DNA of 36,735 bases from CAZEFK01 sp964511405 (GTDB taxonomy: Bacteria; Pseudomonadota; Alphaproteobacteria; Elsterales; Elsteraceae): positions 1 to 36,735 of the forward strand of contig CAZEFK010000050.1 in assembly GCA_964511405.1 (NCBI GenBank). The letters run 5' to 3'. This document shows positions 7,646-14,967 of this stretch, in pieces (position 1 is the stretch's first letter; the number at the start of each line of letters is the position of its first letter). Below the pieces are notes generated by a model. The model did no database searches and was not told the origin of the DNA. It was given only the letters and a program-made list of their open reading frames with translations. The position numbers and the translations under genes were made by a program.

Positions 7646-8863
7646 ATGGCGTGGAAGCAAGCGGTCCTTGGCATTGGCCTGGCCATCGGCCTCGTCACCA
7701 CGGCCGGCGCGGAGATCCCGGGCGGGACCATCCGGATCGGCGTCCTCAACGACATGAGCGGCGGCATGGCCGCGGCCAACGGCCCAGGGTCGGTGGTGGC
7801 GGCGCAGATGGCCGCCGAGGACTTCGCGGGCGGCGGCCGCGGGCTCAAGGTCGAGATCCTGGCGGGCGACCACCAGAACAAGCCCGACGTCGGGCTGTCG
7901 ATCGTGCGCAAATGGCTCGATGTCGATCACGTCGACGCTGTCGCCGATGGCCAGAACTCCGCCGTCGTCCTGGCGGTCAACGCGTTGATGCGGGGCCGCC
8001 GCCAAGTGTTCATCGCCTCGACCGCGGGCACGACCGAGGTGACCGGAAAATCCTGTTCGCCGAACACCTTCGTCTGGACGCTCGACAGCTGGTCGCTGGC
8101 CAATGCAGTGGTGCGGCCGCTGCTGCAGACCGGAGCCAAGAGCTGGTTCTTCCTGACCGTGGATTTCGCGCTCGGGCAATCGCTGGAGCACGACGCCACG
8201 GCCCTCGTCCAGGCCCAGGGCGGGCAGGTCCTGGGCCACGCCGTGCACCCGCTCGGCGCCGGCGACTTCGCCTCCTACATCCTGGCCGCCCAGTCATCCG
8301 GCGCCCAGGTCGTCGCGCTGGCCAATGTCGGCACCGATACCCTGAACGCGATCAAGCAGATGCATGAATTCGGCGCGGTCGGCAACGGGACGTCGCTGGC
8401 GACCCTGCTGCTGTTCGTGACCGATGTCCACGCCCTCGGACTGGAGGCCGCGCAGGGACTGCTGCTGGCCGAGGCGTTCTATTGGGACCTCAATCCCCAG
8501 ACTCGCGACTGGAGCCGGCGCTTCGCGGCCCGCCATGACGGCCAGATGCCGACCTCGACGCAGGCGGGGGTCTATTCGTCGGTGCTGGCCTATCTGAAGG
8601 CCGCGGCCGTCGTCGACAGCACGGATGCGGCCGCCGTCATGGCCGAACTGAAGCGGGCGCCGATCGACGACCCGTTGTTCGGCCGCGCCACGATCCGGGC
8701 CGACGGCCGCACCATTCATCCCATGTACCTGTTCCAGGTGAAGCGCCCCGCCGAATCGTCCGGGCCCTGGGACGACTACCGGCTGGTCGACACCATTCCC
8801 GCCGAGTCGGCGTTCCGGCCGCTCGCCGCCGGCGGCTGCCCGTTGGCCGCGGGAGGCGAATGA
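7646..8863 (+). CDS. Periplasmic branched-chain-type ABC substrate-binding protein
   Basis: The 405-aa protein starts with a Sec-type signal peptide (about 1-23, ending TTAGA). It continues as a type I periplasmic-binding fold of the LivJ/UrtA kind: IRIGVLNDMSGGMAAANGPGS, AAQMAAEDF, and a ligand-lobe region with TAGTTEVTGKSC. Within an aromatic catabolic operon such proteins commonly bind aromatic acids, and the same is inferred here. No cognate permease or ATPase genes are nearby, so it must share a transporter encoded elsewhere or act in sensing. An AGGGGAGGG ribosome-binding site precedes the ATG. Its stop overlaps the ATGATG start of the Rieske oxygenase. Confidence 0.87.
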   Translation: MAWKQAVLGIGLAIGLVTTAGAEIPGGTIRIGVLNDMSGGMAAANGPGSVVAAQMAAEDFAGGGRGLKVEILAGDHQNKPDVGLSIVRKWLDVDHVDAVADGQNSAVVLAVNALMRGRRQVFIASTAGTTEVTGKSCSPNTFVWTLDSWSLANAVVRPLLQTGAKSWFFLTVDFALGQSLEHDATALVQAQGGQVLGHAVHPLGAGDFASYILAAQSSGAQVVALANVGTDTLNAIKQMHEFGAVGNGTSLATLLLFVTDVHALGLEAAQGLLLAEAFYWDLNPQTRDWSRRFAARHDGQMPTSTQAGVYSSVLAYLKAAAVVDSTDAAAVMAELKRAPIDDPLFGRATIRADGRTIHPMYLFQVKRPAESSGPWDDYRLVDTIPAESAFRPLAAGGCPLAAGGE

Positions 8864-9894
8864 TGGCCCTCGGCTATGTCCGCAACGCCTGGTACATGGC
8901 GGGCTGGGCGGACGAGCTCGACGATGGGCAGCTGCTGGCGCGCACGCTCCTGGAGCAGCCGGTGGTCCTGTTCCGGCGGCCCGACGGCACGCCGGCGGCG
9001 CTCGAGGACCGTTGTCCCCATCGCCTGGCGCCGCTGAGCCGCGGGCGGGTCCTGGAGGACGGCATCCAATGCGGCTATCACGGCCTGCAGTTCGATGCCG
9101 CCGGGCAGTGCGTGAACAATCCCCATGGGCCGATCCCGGGCAAGGCGCGGGTCCGCCCGTTCCCGCTGGTCGAGCGCTGGGGCATCCTGTGGATCTGGAT
9201 GGGCGACCCGGCGCGCGCCGACGCCGACCACATTCCCGACCTCGCCGACATGGCCGCCACGCCGGCCAGCGCCCAGTCGCGGGGGGCGATGCCCACGGCC
9301 TGCCATTACCAGCTGATCATCGACAACGTCGCCGACCTGAGCCATGTCGAGTATCTGCATGCCCGCACCCTCGGCGGCGGCGCCTTCGTCGGCGGCCGCC
9401 CAGCGTTCGAACAGCGCGGCGACACGGTCCGCATCGGCGTGGCGGCGGCTGGCCAGACGGCGCCGCCGCTGTACGCGCCGTACCTGGACCATCCGGCCGA
9501 GACCGTGACGTTCCGCAACACGGTGGAGTGGGAGCCGGTGGGCCTGCTCCGGCTCACCATCGACATCGAGCCCGACGGCCCCAGCGGCGGGCAACCGCTT
9601 CAGGCCCGCGCCGCGCACATCGTGACGCCCGAGGGCCGCGCCAGCGCGCATTACTGGTTCTGGCTGACCCGCAGCTTCCGGACCGAGGACCGGGCGATCA
9701 CGGACCGCCGCCATGCCCAGCTCCATCAGGTATTCCTGACCGAGGACAAGCCGATGCTGGAAGCGCAGCAGGCGCGGATCGGCGACCGCGACCTGTTCGC
9801 GGCCGGTCCGGTGATGATCGCGACCGACGGCGGCGCGGTGCGGGTGCGGCGGATCCTCGACCGCATGGTCGACGCCGAGCGGGAGCCGGCCTGA
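8860..9894 (+). CDS. Rieske non-heme iron oxygenase, VanA-like alpha subunit
   Basis: The 344-aa protein has a Rieske [2Fe-2S] motif with C52-P-H54 and C71-G-Y-H74. The mononuclear iron site signature D-x2-H-x4-H is present as D159, H162 and H167 (NVADLSHVEYLH). The size and the start MALGYVRNAWYMAG match the VanA/PobA-type group, which O-demethylates or hydroxylates aromatic acids. It probably prepares the catechol that the operon's dioxygenase opens. The start is ATG at 8860 (ATGATG), overlapping the previous stop. These enzymes need a reductase, and none is encoded in this window, so electrons must come from a partner encoded elsewhere. The substrate is not determinable. Confidence 0.9.
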   Translation: MMALGYVRNAWYMAGWADELDDGQLLARTLLEQPVVLFRRPDGTPAALEDRCPHRLAPLSRGRVLEDGIQCGYHGLQFDAAGQCVNNPHGPIPGKARVRPFPLVERWGILWIWMGDPARADADHIPDLADMAATPASAQSRGAMPTACHYQLIIDNVADLSHVEYLHARTLGGGAFVGGRPAFEQRGDTVRIGVAAAGQTAPPLYAPYLDHPAETVTFRNTVEWEPVGLLRLTIDIEPDGPSGGQPLQARAAHIVTPEGRASAHYWFWLTRSFRTEDRAITDRRHAQLHQVFLTEDKPMLEAQQARIGDRDLFAAGPVMIATDGGAVRVRRILDRMVDAEREPA

Positions 9895-9899
9895 CCCGA

Positions 9900-10670
9900 C
9901 TATGGCGGTGCCGCGAAGTAGCGCGTCGGCGCCGTGCCGAAGGCGCGGCGGAACAGGGCGGTGAAGGCGCTGGGGCTGTCATAGCCCAACTCCAGCGCGA
10001 CGCGCAGGATCGGCGTGCCCGCCGCCAGCATCGGCAGGCTGGCCAGCAGCCGCGCCTGCTGCTGCCACTGTCCGAACGTCATCCCCAGGTCGCGGCGGGC
10101 CAGGCGCAGGAAGCTGCGCCGGCTCATGGCCAGCAGCCGTGCCGCCGCATCGATCTCGACATGCCGGCCGGGGTCGGCCAGAACCTGGTCGCACAGCCGC
10201 GCCAGCCGCCGGTCGCTGGGCCGGGGCAGCTGCAGCCGCTGGTCGGCCAGGAATCGCAGCTCGTCGAGCAGCACCTGGACGAGCCGGTCCTCATGGCCAT
10301 CCGGGGCATAGCGGGGCGGCAGGGCCGCGCAGCGCAGCATCAGTTCGCGGACCAGCGGCGACATCTCGACCGCGCGGCATTGCCCGGGGAACGCCGGCGG
10401 CACTGACGCGGCCGTCACGAACAGCGCGCGGAACCGGACCGGGCCGCGGCTGCTGGTGGCATGCTCGACGCCGGCCGGCACCCAGACCGCGCGGTTCGGC
10501 GGGACGATCCAGGTGGCCGCCGCCGTCGCCACCGACACGATCCCCTCCGACGCGTGGATGAGCTGCGCCTGTCGGTGGGTGTGGGCGGGGCTGGCAAAGG
10601 CCTCCGGCACGTCATGGGCGATGCACACCGCCCGCACGCGGCCATCCGGCACCAGATCCTCGACCAGCAT
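9900..10670 (-). CDS. AraC-family transcriptional regulator
   Basis: The 256-aa protein has an N-terminal cupin-like sensor (HTHRQAQLIHASEG...WIVPPNRAVWVPAGVEH). A C-terminal double helix-turn-helix of AraC type follows from about residue 160 (DAAARLLAMSRRSFLRLARRDLG, then ILRVALELGYDSPSAFTALFRRAFGTAPTRYF). I place the start at the ATG at 10670, which has AAAGGG at good spacing. A GTG at 10700 would add ten residues. It converges on the Rieske gene and diverges from the dehydrogenase gene at 10770, so it most likely regulates that gene, the ring-cleavage operon, or both. The cupin subtype is common among AraC repressors of exporters or catabolic genes. Confidence 0.88.
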   Translation of the reverse strand: MLVEDLVPDGRVRAVCIAHDVPEAFASPAHTHRQAQLIHASEGIVSVATAAATWIVPPNRAVWVPAGVEHATSSRGPVRFRALFVTAASVPPAFPGQCRAVEMSPLVRELMLRCAALPPRYAPDGHEDRLVQVLLDELRFLADQRLQLPRPSDRRLARLCDQVLADPGRHVEIDAAARLLAMSRRSFLRLARRDLGMTFGQWQQQARLLASLPMLAAGTPILRVALELGYDSPSAFTALFRRAFGTAPTRYFAAPP

Positions 10671-10769
10671 CCTTGGCCCTTTCGCGACGAAGACTGGCAC
10701 CCTGCGCGCAGAAGGCCATGGCAGGAAAGGTTAAGGTCGGCCGGTCCTCCAACCGCCAGGCGTGCCGCC

Positions 10770-11654
10770 ATGTCGCGCGATCCCGTTGCCTCGACCACCA
10801 CCGTCGCTTTCATCGGCCTGGGCAAGATGGGCTTTCCCATGGCCGGCCACCTGGCGCGGGCGGGCCACCCGGTGGTCGTGCACACCCGCACGGCGGCGCG
10901 GGCCGAGGCCTGGCGTGGCGCCCATCCCGGCCGGATCGCCGCCACTTCCGCCGCGGCCGCCACCGGCGCCGACATCGTCTGCCTGTGCCTCCCCCGGGAC
11001 GAGGACGTGCGTGCCGTCGCGACTGAAGTGATGCCGGCCATGGCGGCGCGCGCGGTGCTGGTGGACCATTCCACTGCGTCGGCGGCGCTGGCGCGCGAGC
11101 TTGCGGCGGCGGCCGGGGCGCGCGGGCTGGCCTTCCTCGATGCGCCGGTGGCCGGCGGCCAGCCGGGTGCCGAGCGCGGGGCGCTGTCGGTGATGGTCGG
11201 CGGCGATGCCGCCGCGGTCGCGCGCGCCGAACCGGTGTTCCGGTGCTACGCCGGAACGGTCACCCATATGGGGCCGGCCGGCGCCGGACAGTTGGCCAAG
11301 ATGGTCAACCAGGTCGCGATCGCCGGCATCGTGGCCAGCCTGGCCGAGGCGCTGGCCTTCGCCGCGCGCGCCGGACTCGATGCGGAGCGGCTGCTGCCCG
11401 CCTTGGCGACCGGCGCCGCGCGGTCGTTCTGGATGGAGTACCGGGCCCGCAGCACGGTCGACCGCGTGTTCGAGCCCGGCTTCACCGTCGACCTCATGCG
11501 CAAGGACCTGGCGCTCTGCCGGGCCGAGGGCGAGGCCCTGGGCGCCCGCCTGCCCGCCCTGTCGGTGCTGGACGACCTGCTCGCCGAACTGCTGGGCCGC
11601 GGCCTCGGGGATCGCGACATCGCCGCGGTCTACGAGCTCATGGCGCCAGACTGA
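10770..11654 (+). CDS. 3-hydroxyisobutyrate dehydrogenase-family oxidoreductase
   Basis: The 294-aa protein has a Rossmann NAD(P) motif GLGKMG (16-21) followed by the family motif DAPVAGG (124-130). The catalytic lysine K177 and N180 lie in GQLAKMVNQV, and an all-alpha C-terminal domain follows. This is the beta-hydroxyacid dehydrogenase family (HIBADH, tartronate semialdehyde reductase, GarR). It should interconvert a small 3-hydroxy acid and its semialdehyde. ATG at 10770 is used because it gives the normal family N-terminus. The frame is open back to 10461, but that part overlaps the AraC gene. A link to aromatic degradation is possible only by position. Confidence 0.87.
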   Translation: MSRDPVASTTTVAFIGLGKMGFPMAGHLARAGHPVVVHTRTAARAEAWRGAHPGRIAATSAAAATGADIVCLCLPRDEDVRAVATEVMPAMAARAVLVDHSTASAALARELAAAAGARGLAFLDAPVAGGQPGAERGALSVMVGGDAAAVARAEPVFRCYAGTVTHMGPAGAGQLAKMVNQVAIAGIVASLAEALAFAARAGLDAERLLPALATGAARSFWMEYRARSTVDRVFEPGFTVDLMRKDLALCRAEGEALGARLPALSVLDDLLAELLGRGLGDRDIAAVYELMAPD

Positions 11655-11736
11655 TGCCGAGATTGTCGGGGGCCGCTTGCCGACGTCGGGCTTCGGCGGC
11701 AGTCTCGCTGGGATCCCTTGACCATGGAGGCCCGGC

Positions 11737-12165
11737 ATGACCGAGACCTGGAAGGCGCAAGTGCGGCTGTCGCTGGCGCCGCCCTTCGCCGAGGCCGCGC
11801 GCCGCGACCCCGCCGACCCGGCCTTGGCGCCGTTGCCTGAGATCCTGGCCCGCCACGGCGCGACCCTGGTCTGCCAGTACGACGCCTTCGCCGGCTATGT
11901 CGCCGAGGCCGAGCGCCGGGGCGTCGAGCAGTTCCCGCTGTACCGCTGGACCAAGGACACTATCGAGGACCCGGCGAAGCAGGCCAAGTACCGGGAGTCG
12001 TTCACAGTCCATCTCGGCGGCGACGAGGTCTATCCCCAGGACGTGGCCCAGCGCCTGGCCGCCGACCTGGAACCCCTGGCCGGCGGGCCGATGGTGCGCC
12101 GGGTCGTGACCTACGACACCAACCCGGCCAACAACCCGCAGATGCCGGACCGGTACCGGAGGTGA
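11737..12165 (+). CDS. Conserved-looking protein of unknown function, 142 aa
   Basis: A GGAGG ribosome-binding site precedes the ATG at 11737, and third-position G/C is as strong as in the neighbours, so the gene looks real. The 142-aa product has no signal peptide or membrane segment. Notable stretches are ILARHGATLVCQYDAFAGYVAEAE, PLYRWTKDTIEDPAKQAKYRESFTVHLGG, and a Pro/Asn-rich tail (YDTNPANNPQMPDRYRR). I do not recognise a family. It is the last GC-rich gene before the low-GC islet and may share the transcript of the dehydrogenase gene 82 bp upstream. Confidence 0.65.
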   Translation: MTETWKAQVRLSLAPPFAEAARRDPADPALAPLPEILARHGATLVCQYDAFAGYVAEAERRGVEQFPLYRWTKDTIEDPAKQAKYRESFTVHLGGDEVYPQDVAQRLAADLEPLAGGPMVRRVVTYDTNPANNPQMPDRYRR

Positions 12166-12558
12166 GCCGACTCTGGGCGGCGATCGGCCCGCCAGCTCAG
12201 TACGGTTCCGGACACTTTGAAGTAGCCAGGTCTGCGACGGTCCGGCCCCCTGGCTGCCAAGCGAATATGGTGCCGCAGTGGTGGCGGTTCGCGAGGATTT
12301 CCGCCATACAGCGCCGGAGCCATGACACCGAGGCCGCAACGGTTGGCACTGCGACAAGCCCATGTGCAGAGATGCGATGCCGACTGTCGGGCGCCGATCG
12401 GCACCCTCTCCTGACCTTTGCCATCCTAATCGCCGTCGAACCAATGCTATATGTCGGCTCAAATCGCTGGCGTCCTGTGATCTCTGGGGTTGCCTGGGGA
12501 GACAAACCGGGTAGCATGGGGATAGCGACATATTCACGCTTGTCGGAACCCGATTGAT
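12166..12558. other. Left flank of low-GC islet, no confident gene
   Basis: Base composition falls from the chromosomal level to near balance across this stretch. Overlapping frames exist on both strands (for example 12197-12517 minus), but none has a ribosome-binding site plus a recognisable domain. Small inverted repeats are visible: AGCCAGG at 12224-12230 with CCTGGCT at 12249-12255, and TGCCGA at 12378-12383 with TCGGCA at 12398-12403. Neither is followed by a T tract. It may contain the promoter for the ATPase gene and decayed DNA from the insertion. Confidence 0.5.
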
Positions 12559-12672
12559 ATGAGGAATACGAGGCGGCGCCAGAAAGATGACCACAAAGAT
12601 AGGAATGCCAGTATGAATGCTAATTCTGACGGGGTCGAAGAGACAATGGCGTATTTGTCATGGCCAATATAG
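12559..12672 (+). CDS. Possible 37-aa leader ORF overlapping the ATPase start
   Basis: An ATG at 12559 opens a 37-codon frame ending TAG at 12672, overlapping the ATPase start by 13 bases. An internal ATG at 12613 would give 19 codons. The peptide begins very basic (RNTRRRQKDDHKDR) and then turns neutral to acidic. The ATPase start itself has a weak Shine-Dalgarno sequence, so translational coupling from this leader is conceivable. I cannot exclude chance. Confidence 0.22.
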   Translation: MRNTRRRQKDDHKDRNASMNANSDGVEETMAYLSWPI

Positions 12673-13946
12673 AGGGATTTCGAGTTAGAAATTACCGGGC
12701 CCTAAAAGATGTGACACTGGGCCGGTTATGGAATGCCCGAGAGGGGGCCCCGCTGACTCCGATGACTGCCGTCATTGGCAAGAATGGAGTCGGAAAGAGT
12801 ACCTTGTTTGATGCGTTTGGTTTTTTGGCTGATGCGCTCAAGAGTGGCGTAGAAGATGCCTGTGATTCAAGGGGGCGCGGCGGGTTCGAGAGAATTCGGA
12901 CCCGCGGCCAGCCCGGACCAATCCAGTTCGAAGTTTATTATAAGGAGGACCGAAACTCTCGCCCCATAACTTATGAATTATCAATCGATGTAGATGAGAC
13001 TGATAGGCCTTTTGTGTCCAGAGAGCGTCTACGGCAGCGACGAAGCGGGCAAAGAACAGGGTGGCCATTTTCGTTTTTGGTGATGAATGACGGAACGGGC
13101 CTTGCGTGGAAAGGTGAACAGGAAGGCCGACAAATCGACGAAACGGAAAGTGAATTCAATGTTACGGAGTTTATTCAATCCATCAGGTCTGATCAGGTAG
13201 AATCTGGTGAGACGGAGGTTGTTGAGCTAGAGGATAAGCGGAAGCTGGGCATCGCAACTCTGGGTTCACTTCGCCAGCACCCCAGGATCTCCGCGTTCCG
13301 ACGTTTTATAGAAGGTTGGTATGTCAGCTACTTCACGCCGAACGCCGCGCGTAGCCTGCCGTTGGCTGGACCCCAGAAGCATCTCAATGTCAACGGAGAC
13401 AACTTGGGCAATGTCGTGCAATTCCTAGAGAGGGAGCATCCGAGAATATTCCGAACGATACTTAATCGCATCGCTACCAAAATTCCAGGAATAACCAATA
13501 TTGATACCGAGCGGACATCGGATGGACGCCTGATTCTCCGCTTTAATGACAGCGGCTTCAAAGATCCATTTTATGCGCAGCAAATGTCCGATGGAACTCT
13601 GAAAGTATTTGCATATCTGCTCTTGCTCGAAGACCCATCTCCTCCACCCTTTCTGTGCATCGAGGAGCCTGAGAATGGCTTGTATCATAAATTATTGGAG
13701 GCTCTGGCGAGAGAATTTCGTGAACATGCGACGGGAAAGAGAGGGGGATCTCAAGTATTCGTTACCACTCATCAACCATATTTCGTTGATGCGTTATCTC
13801 CAGAGGAAGTGTGGATACTTGAGAAAGGTAAAAACGGTTTCTCGGAAATTCGGCGCGCTAGTAATGACAATATCGTGAAAAACATGGTAGCCCAGGGATT
13901 ACCGCTGGGTGGGCTTTGGTACAGCGACTATCTGGATTCGAGGTAG
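12660..13946 (+). CDS. OLD-like AAA family ATPase, putative defence sensor
   Basis: The 428-aa ABC/SMC-type ATPase starts with the AAA_15/21 pattern MANIEGFRVRNYRALKDV. It has a Walker A GKNGVGKS (40-47), a signature-like SDGT (from S310), a Walker B FLCIEEPENG (E335/E336) and the H-loop TTHQ (H371). The region from about 60 to 300 is an insert without a recognised domain, and no C-terminal TOPRIM is fused. This is the architecture of OLD-family ATPases whose nuclease is a separate gene. The next gene, three bases on, encodes a TOPRIM-like DUF4276 protein, so a sensor/effector pair is inferred. GC content is far lower than in the surrounding genes, which signals recent transfer. The ATG has only a weak ribosome-binding site. 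Confidence 0.88.
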   Translation: MANIEGFRVRNYRALKDVTLGRLWNAREGAPLTPMTAVIGKNGVGKSTLFDAFGFLADALKSGVEDACDSRGRGGFERIRTRGQPGPIQFEVYYKEDRNSRPITYELSIDVDETDRPFVSRERLRQRRSGQRTGWPFSFLVMNDGTGLAWKGEQEGRQIDETESEFNVTEFIQSIRSDQVESGETEVVELEDKRKLGIATLGSLRQHPRISAFRRFIEGWYVSYFTPNAARSLPLAGPQKHLNVNGDNLGNVVQFLEREHPRIFRTILNRIATKIPGITNIDTERTSDGRLILRFNDSGFKDPFYAQQMSDGTLKVFAYLLLLEDPSPPPFLCIEEPENGLYHKLLEALAREFREHATGKRGGSQVFVTTHQPYFVDALSPEEVWILEKGKNGFSEIRRASNDNIVKNMVAQGLPLGGLWYSDYLDSR

Positions 13947-13949
13947 TTT

Positions 13950-14609
13950 ATGCATCTTGAGTTTCTCGTTGAAGATCAGTCAGGTAAAAAGTTCCTGGAT
14001 CTGATTCTTCCCAAACTTATCGGCGATGAGCACACGATAAGAATCCATTCCTACAAGGGCGTAGGCAGAATTCCAAAAGGCATGACGGCCTCGACTGACG
14101 CCGATAGACGTATTTTGCTTGATCAACTCCCGAGGCTATTGAGGGGATATGGCGCGGCGTTTGCCGGATATCAAGCATTTGTGATTGTCGTTTGCGATCT
14201 CGACGACAGAGATTTTAACTTATTCATGACGGAATTGACCAAGGTCCTGGCGGCTTGCACACCCGCCCCTAATGTCCACTTTTGCGTGGCTATCGAGGAG
14301 GGCGAAGCCTGGTTTCTTGGGGATATCCCTGCCATCAAACTGGCCTATCCCAGGGCGAAGGATTCTATATTGAATACGTATATCAACGATTCTATTTGCG
14401 GCACTTGGGAGAAATTGGCTGACGCCGTGTACCCCGGAGGATCGGCAGCCCTAAAATCAAAGCACTGGCACGCCGTCGGGGCAGAAAAATCGGTCTGGTC
14501 TGAGCGCATCACGCCGCACATGAACGTCGACAAGAACATGTCACCCAGCTTTCGGAATTTCCGAGATACCATCCGAAGACTTGCGGATAACGGGCGGAGT
14601 GCGACGTGA
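13950..14609 (+). CDS. DUF4276 family (TOPRIM/RloB-like) protein, putative effector
   Basis: The 219-aa protein shows the DUF4276 pattern: an N-terminal strand ending in an acidic residue (LEFLVEDQSG, E8), a central strand with VVCDLDDRD (D83, D85, D86), and an AIEEGEAWFLGD motif (116-125). This arrangement, one Glu then DxD, is that of a TOPRIM metal site. DUF4276 is often found beside AAA ATPases and is thought related to RloB and the TOPRIM nucleases of OLD-type systems. Metal-dependent nuclease activity is inferred, not shown. Only three bases separate it from the ATPase stop, so they are co-translated. The GC content is low, like its partner. Confidence 0.82.
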   Translation: MHLEFLVEDQSGKKFLDLILPKLIGDEHTIRIHSYKGVGRIPKGMTASTDADRRILLDQLPRLLRGYGAAFAGYQAFVIVVCDLDDRDFNLFMTELTKVLAACTPAPNVHFCVAIEEGEAWFLGDIPAIKLAYPRAKDSILNTYINDSICGTWEKLADAVYPGGSAALKSKHWHAVGAEKSVWSERITPHMNVDKNMSPSFRNFRDTIRRLADNGRSAT

Positions 14610-14967
14610 CTGTATCCCACGGAAAGCTCGTTGAGATGGCCGGTCATATGCTGCCGTCCGTCTGTTTCCACTCGTACTCTCGCAATCGCTTGCGGCGCCG
14701 CCCACGCGAGGGCCATGGTGTACATATAGTGTCCCGTTATCATCGTCCCCGGCCCGGCGTCCAGGGGGAAATTGCACACACAGGTCGTTGGTCGGCGCCC
14801 GCTGCTGCTCGAATGCCGCGTCATAAGCGTTCCACTGGCTCGGGCCAGCCTGACCGCAGCGCGCCGTCCTGACAGATGTCCGTGTGGCCGTTACCGTCCG
14901 CGATCGACTTGGAATCGAGAGAAACACGCGGCAGGCTGCGCCGGTCTCGATTGCACCCGAGGGGCCG
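14610..14967. other. Right flank of low-GC islet, no confident gene
   Basis: Composition returns gradually to chromosomal GC over this stretch. Frames on both strands (for example 14345-14824 minus, 14606-14872 plus) lack recognisable domains and convincing starts. I found no tRNA, no obvious direct repeat shared with the left flank at 12166-12300, and no integrase remnant. The 3' part must contain the promoter and ribosome-binding site (GAGGGG near 14958) of the heparinase-like gene. Confidence 0.5.

Noticed and set aside
12162..12557. Frames on both strands in the left flank of the islet
   Set aside because: No ribosome-binding site with a matching start, no recognisable domain, and the frames overlap each other on opposite strands. 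Chance or decayed sequence is more likely.
14345..14872. Minus- and plus-strand frames in the right flank of the islet
   Set aside because: The minus frame runs through the end of the DUF4276 gene and has no domain. The plus frame is short and lacks a ribosome-binding site.
12166..14967. Insertion sequence or prophage origin for the low-GC islet
   Set aside because: No transposase, integrase, terminal inverted repeats or matching direct repeats could be seen at either flank, so I describe only a composition islet.
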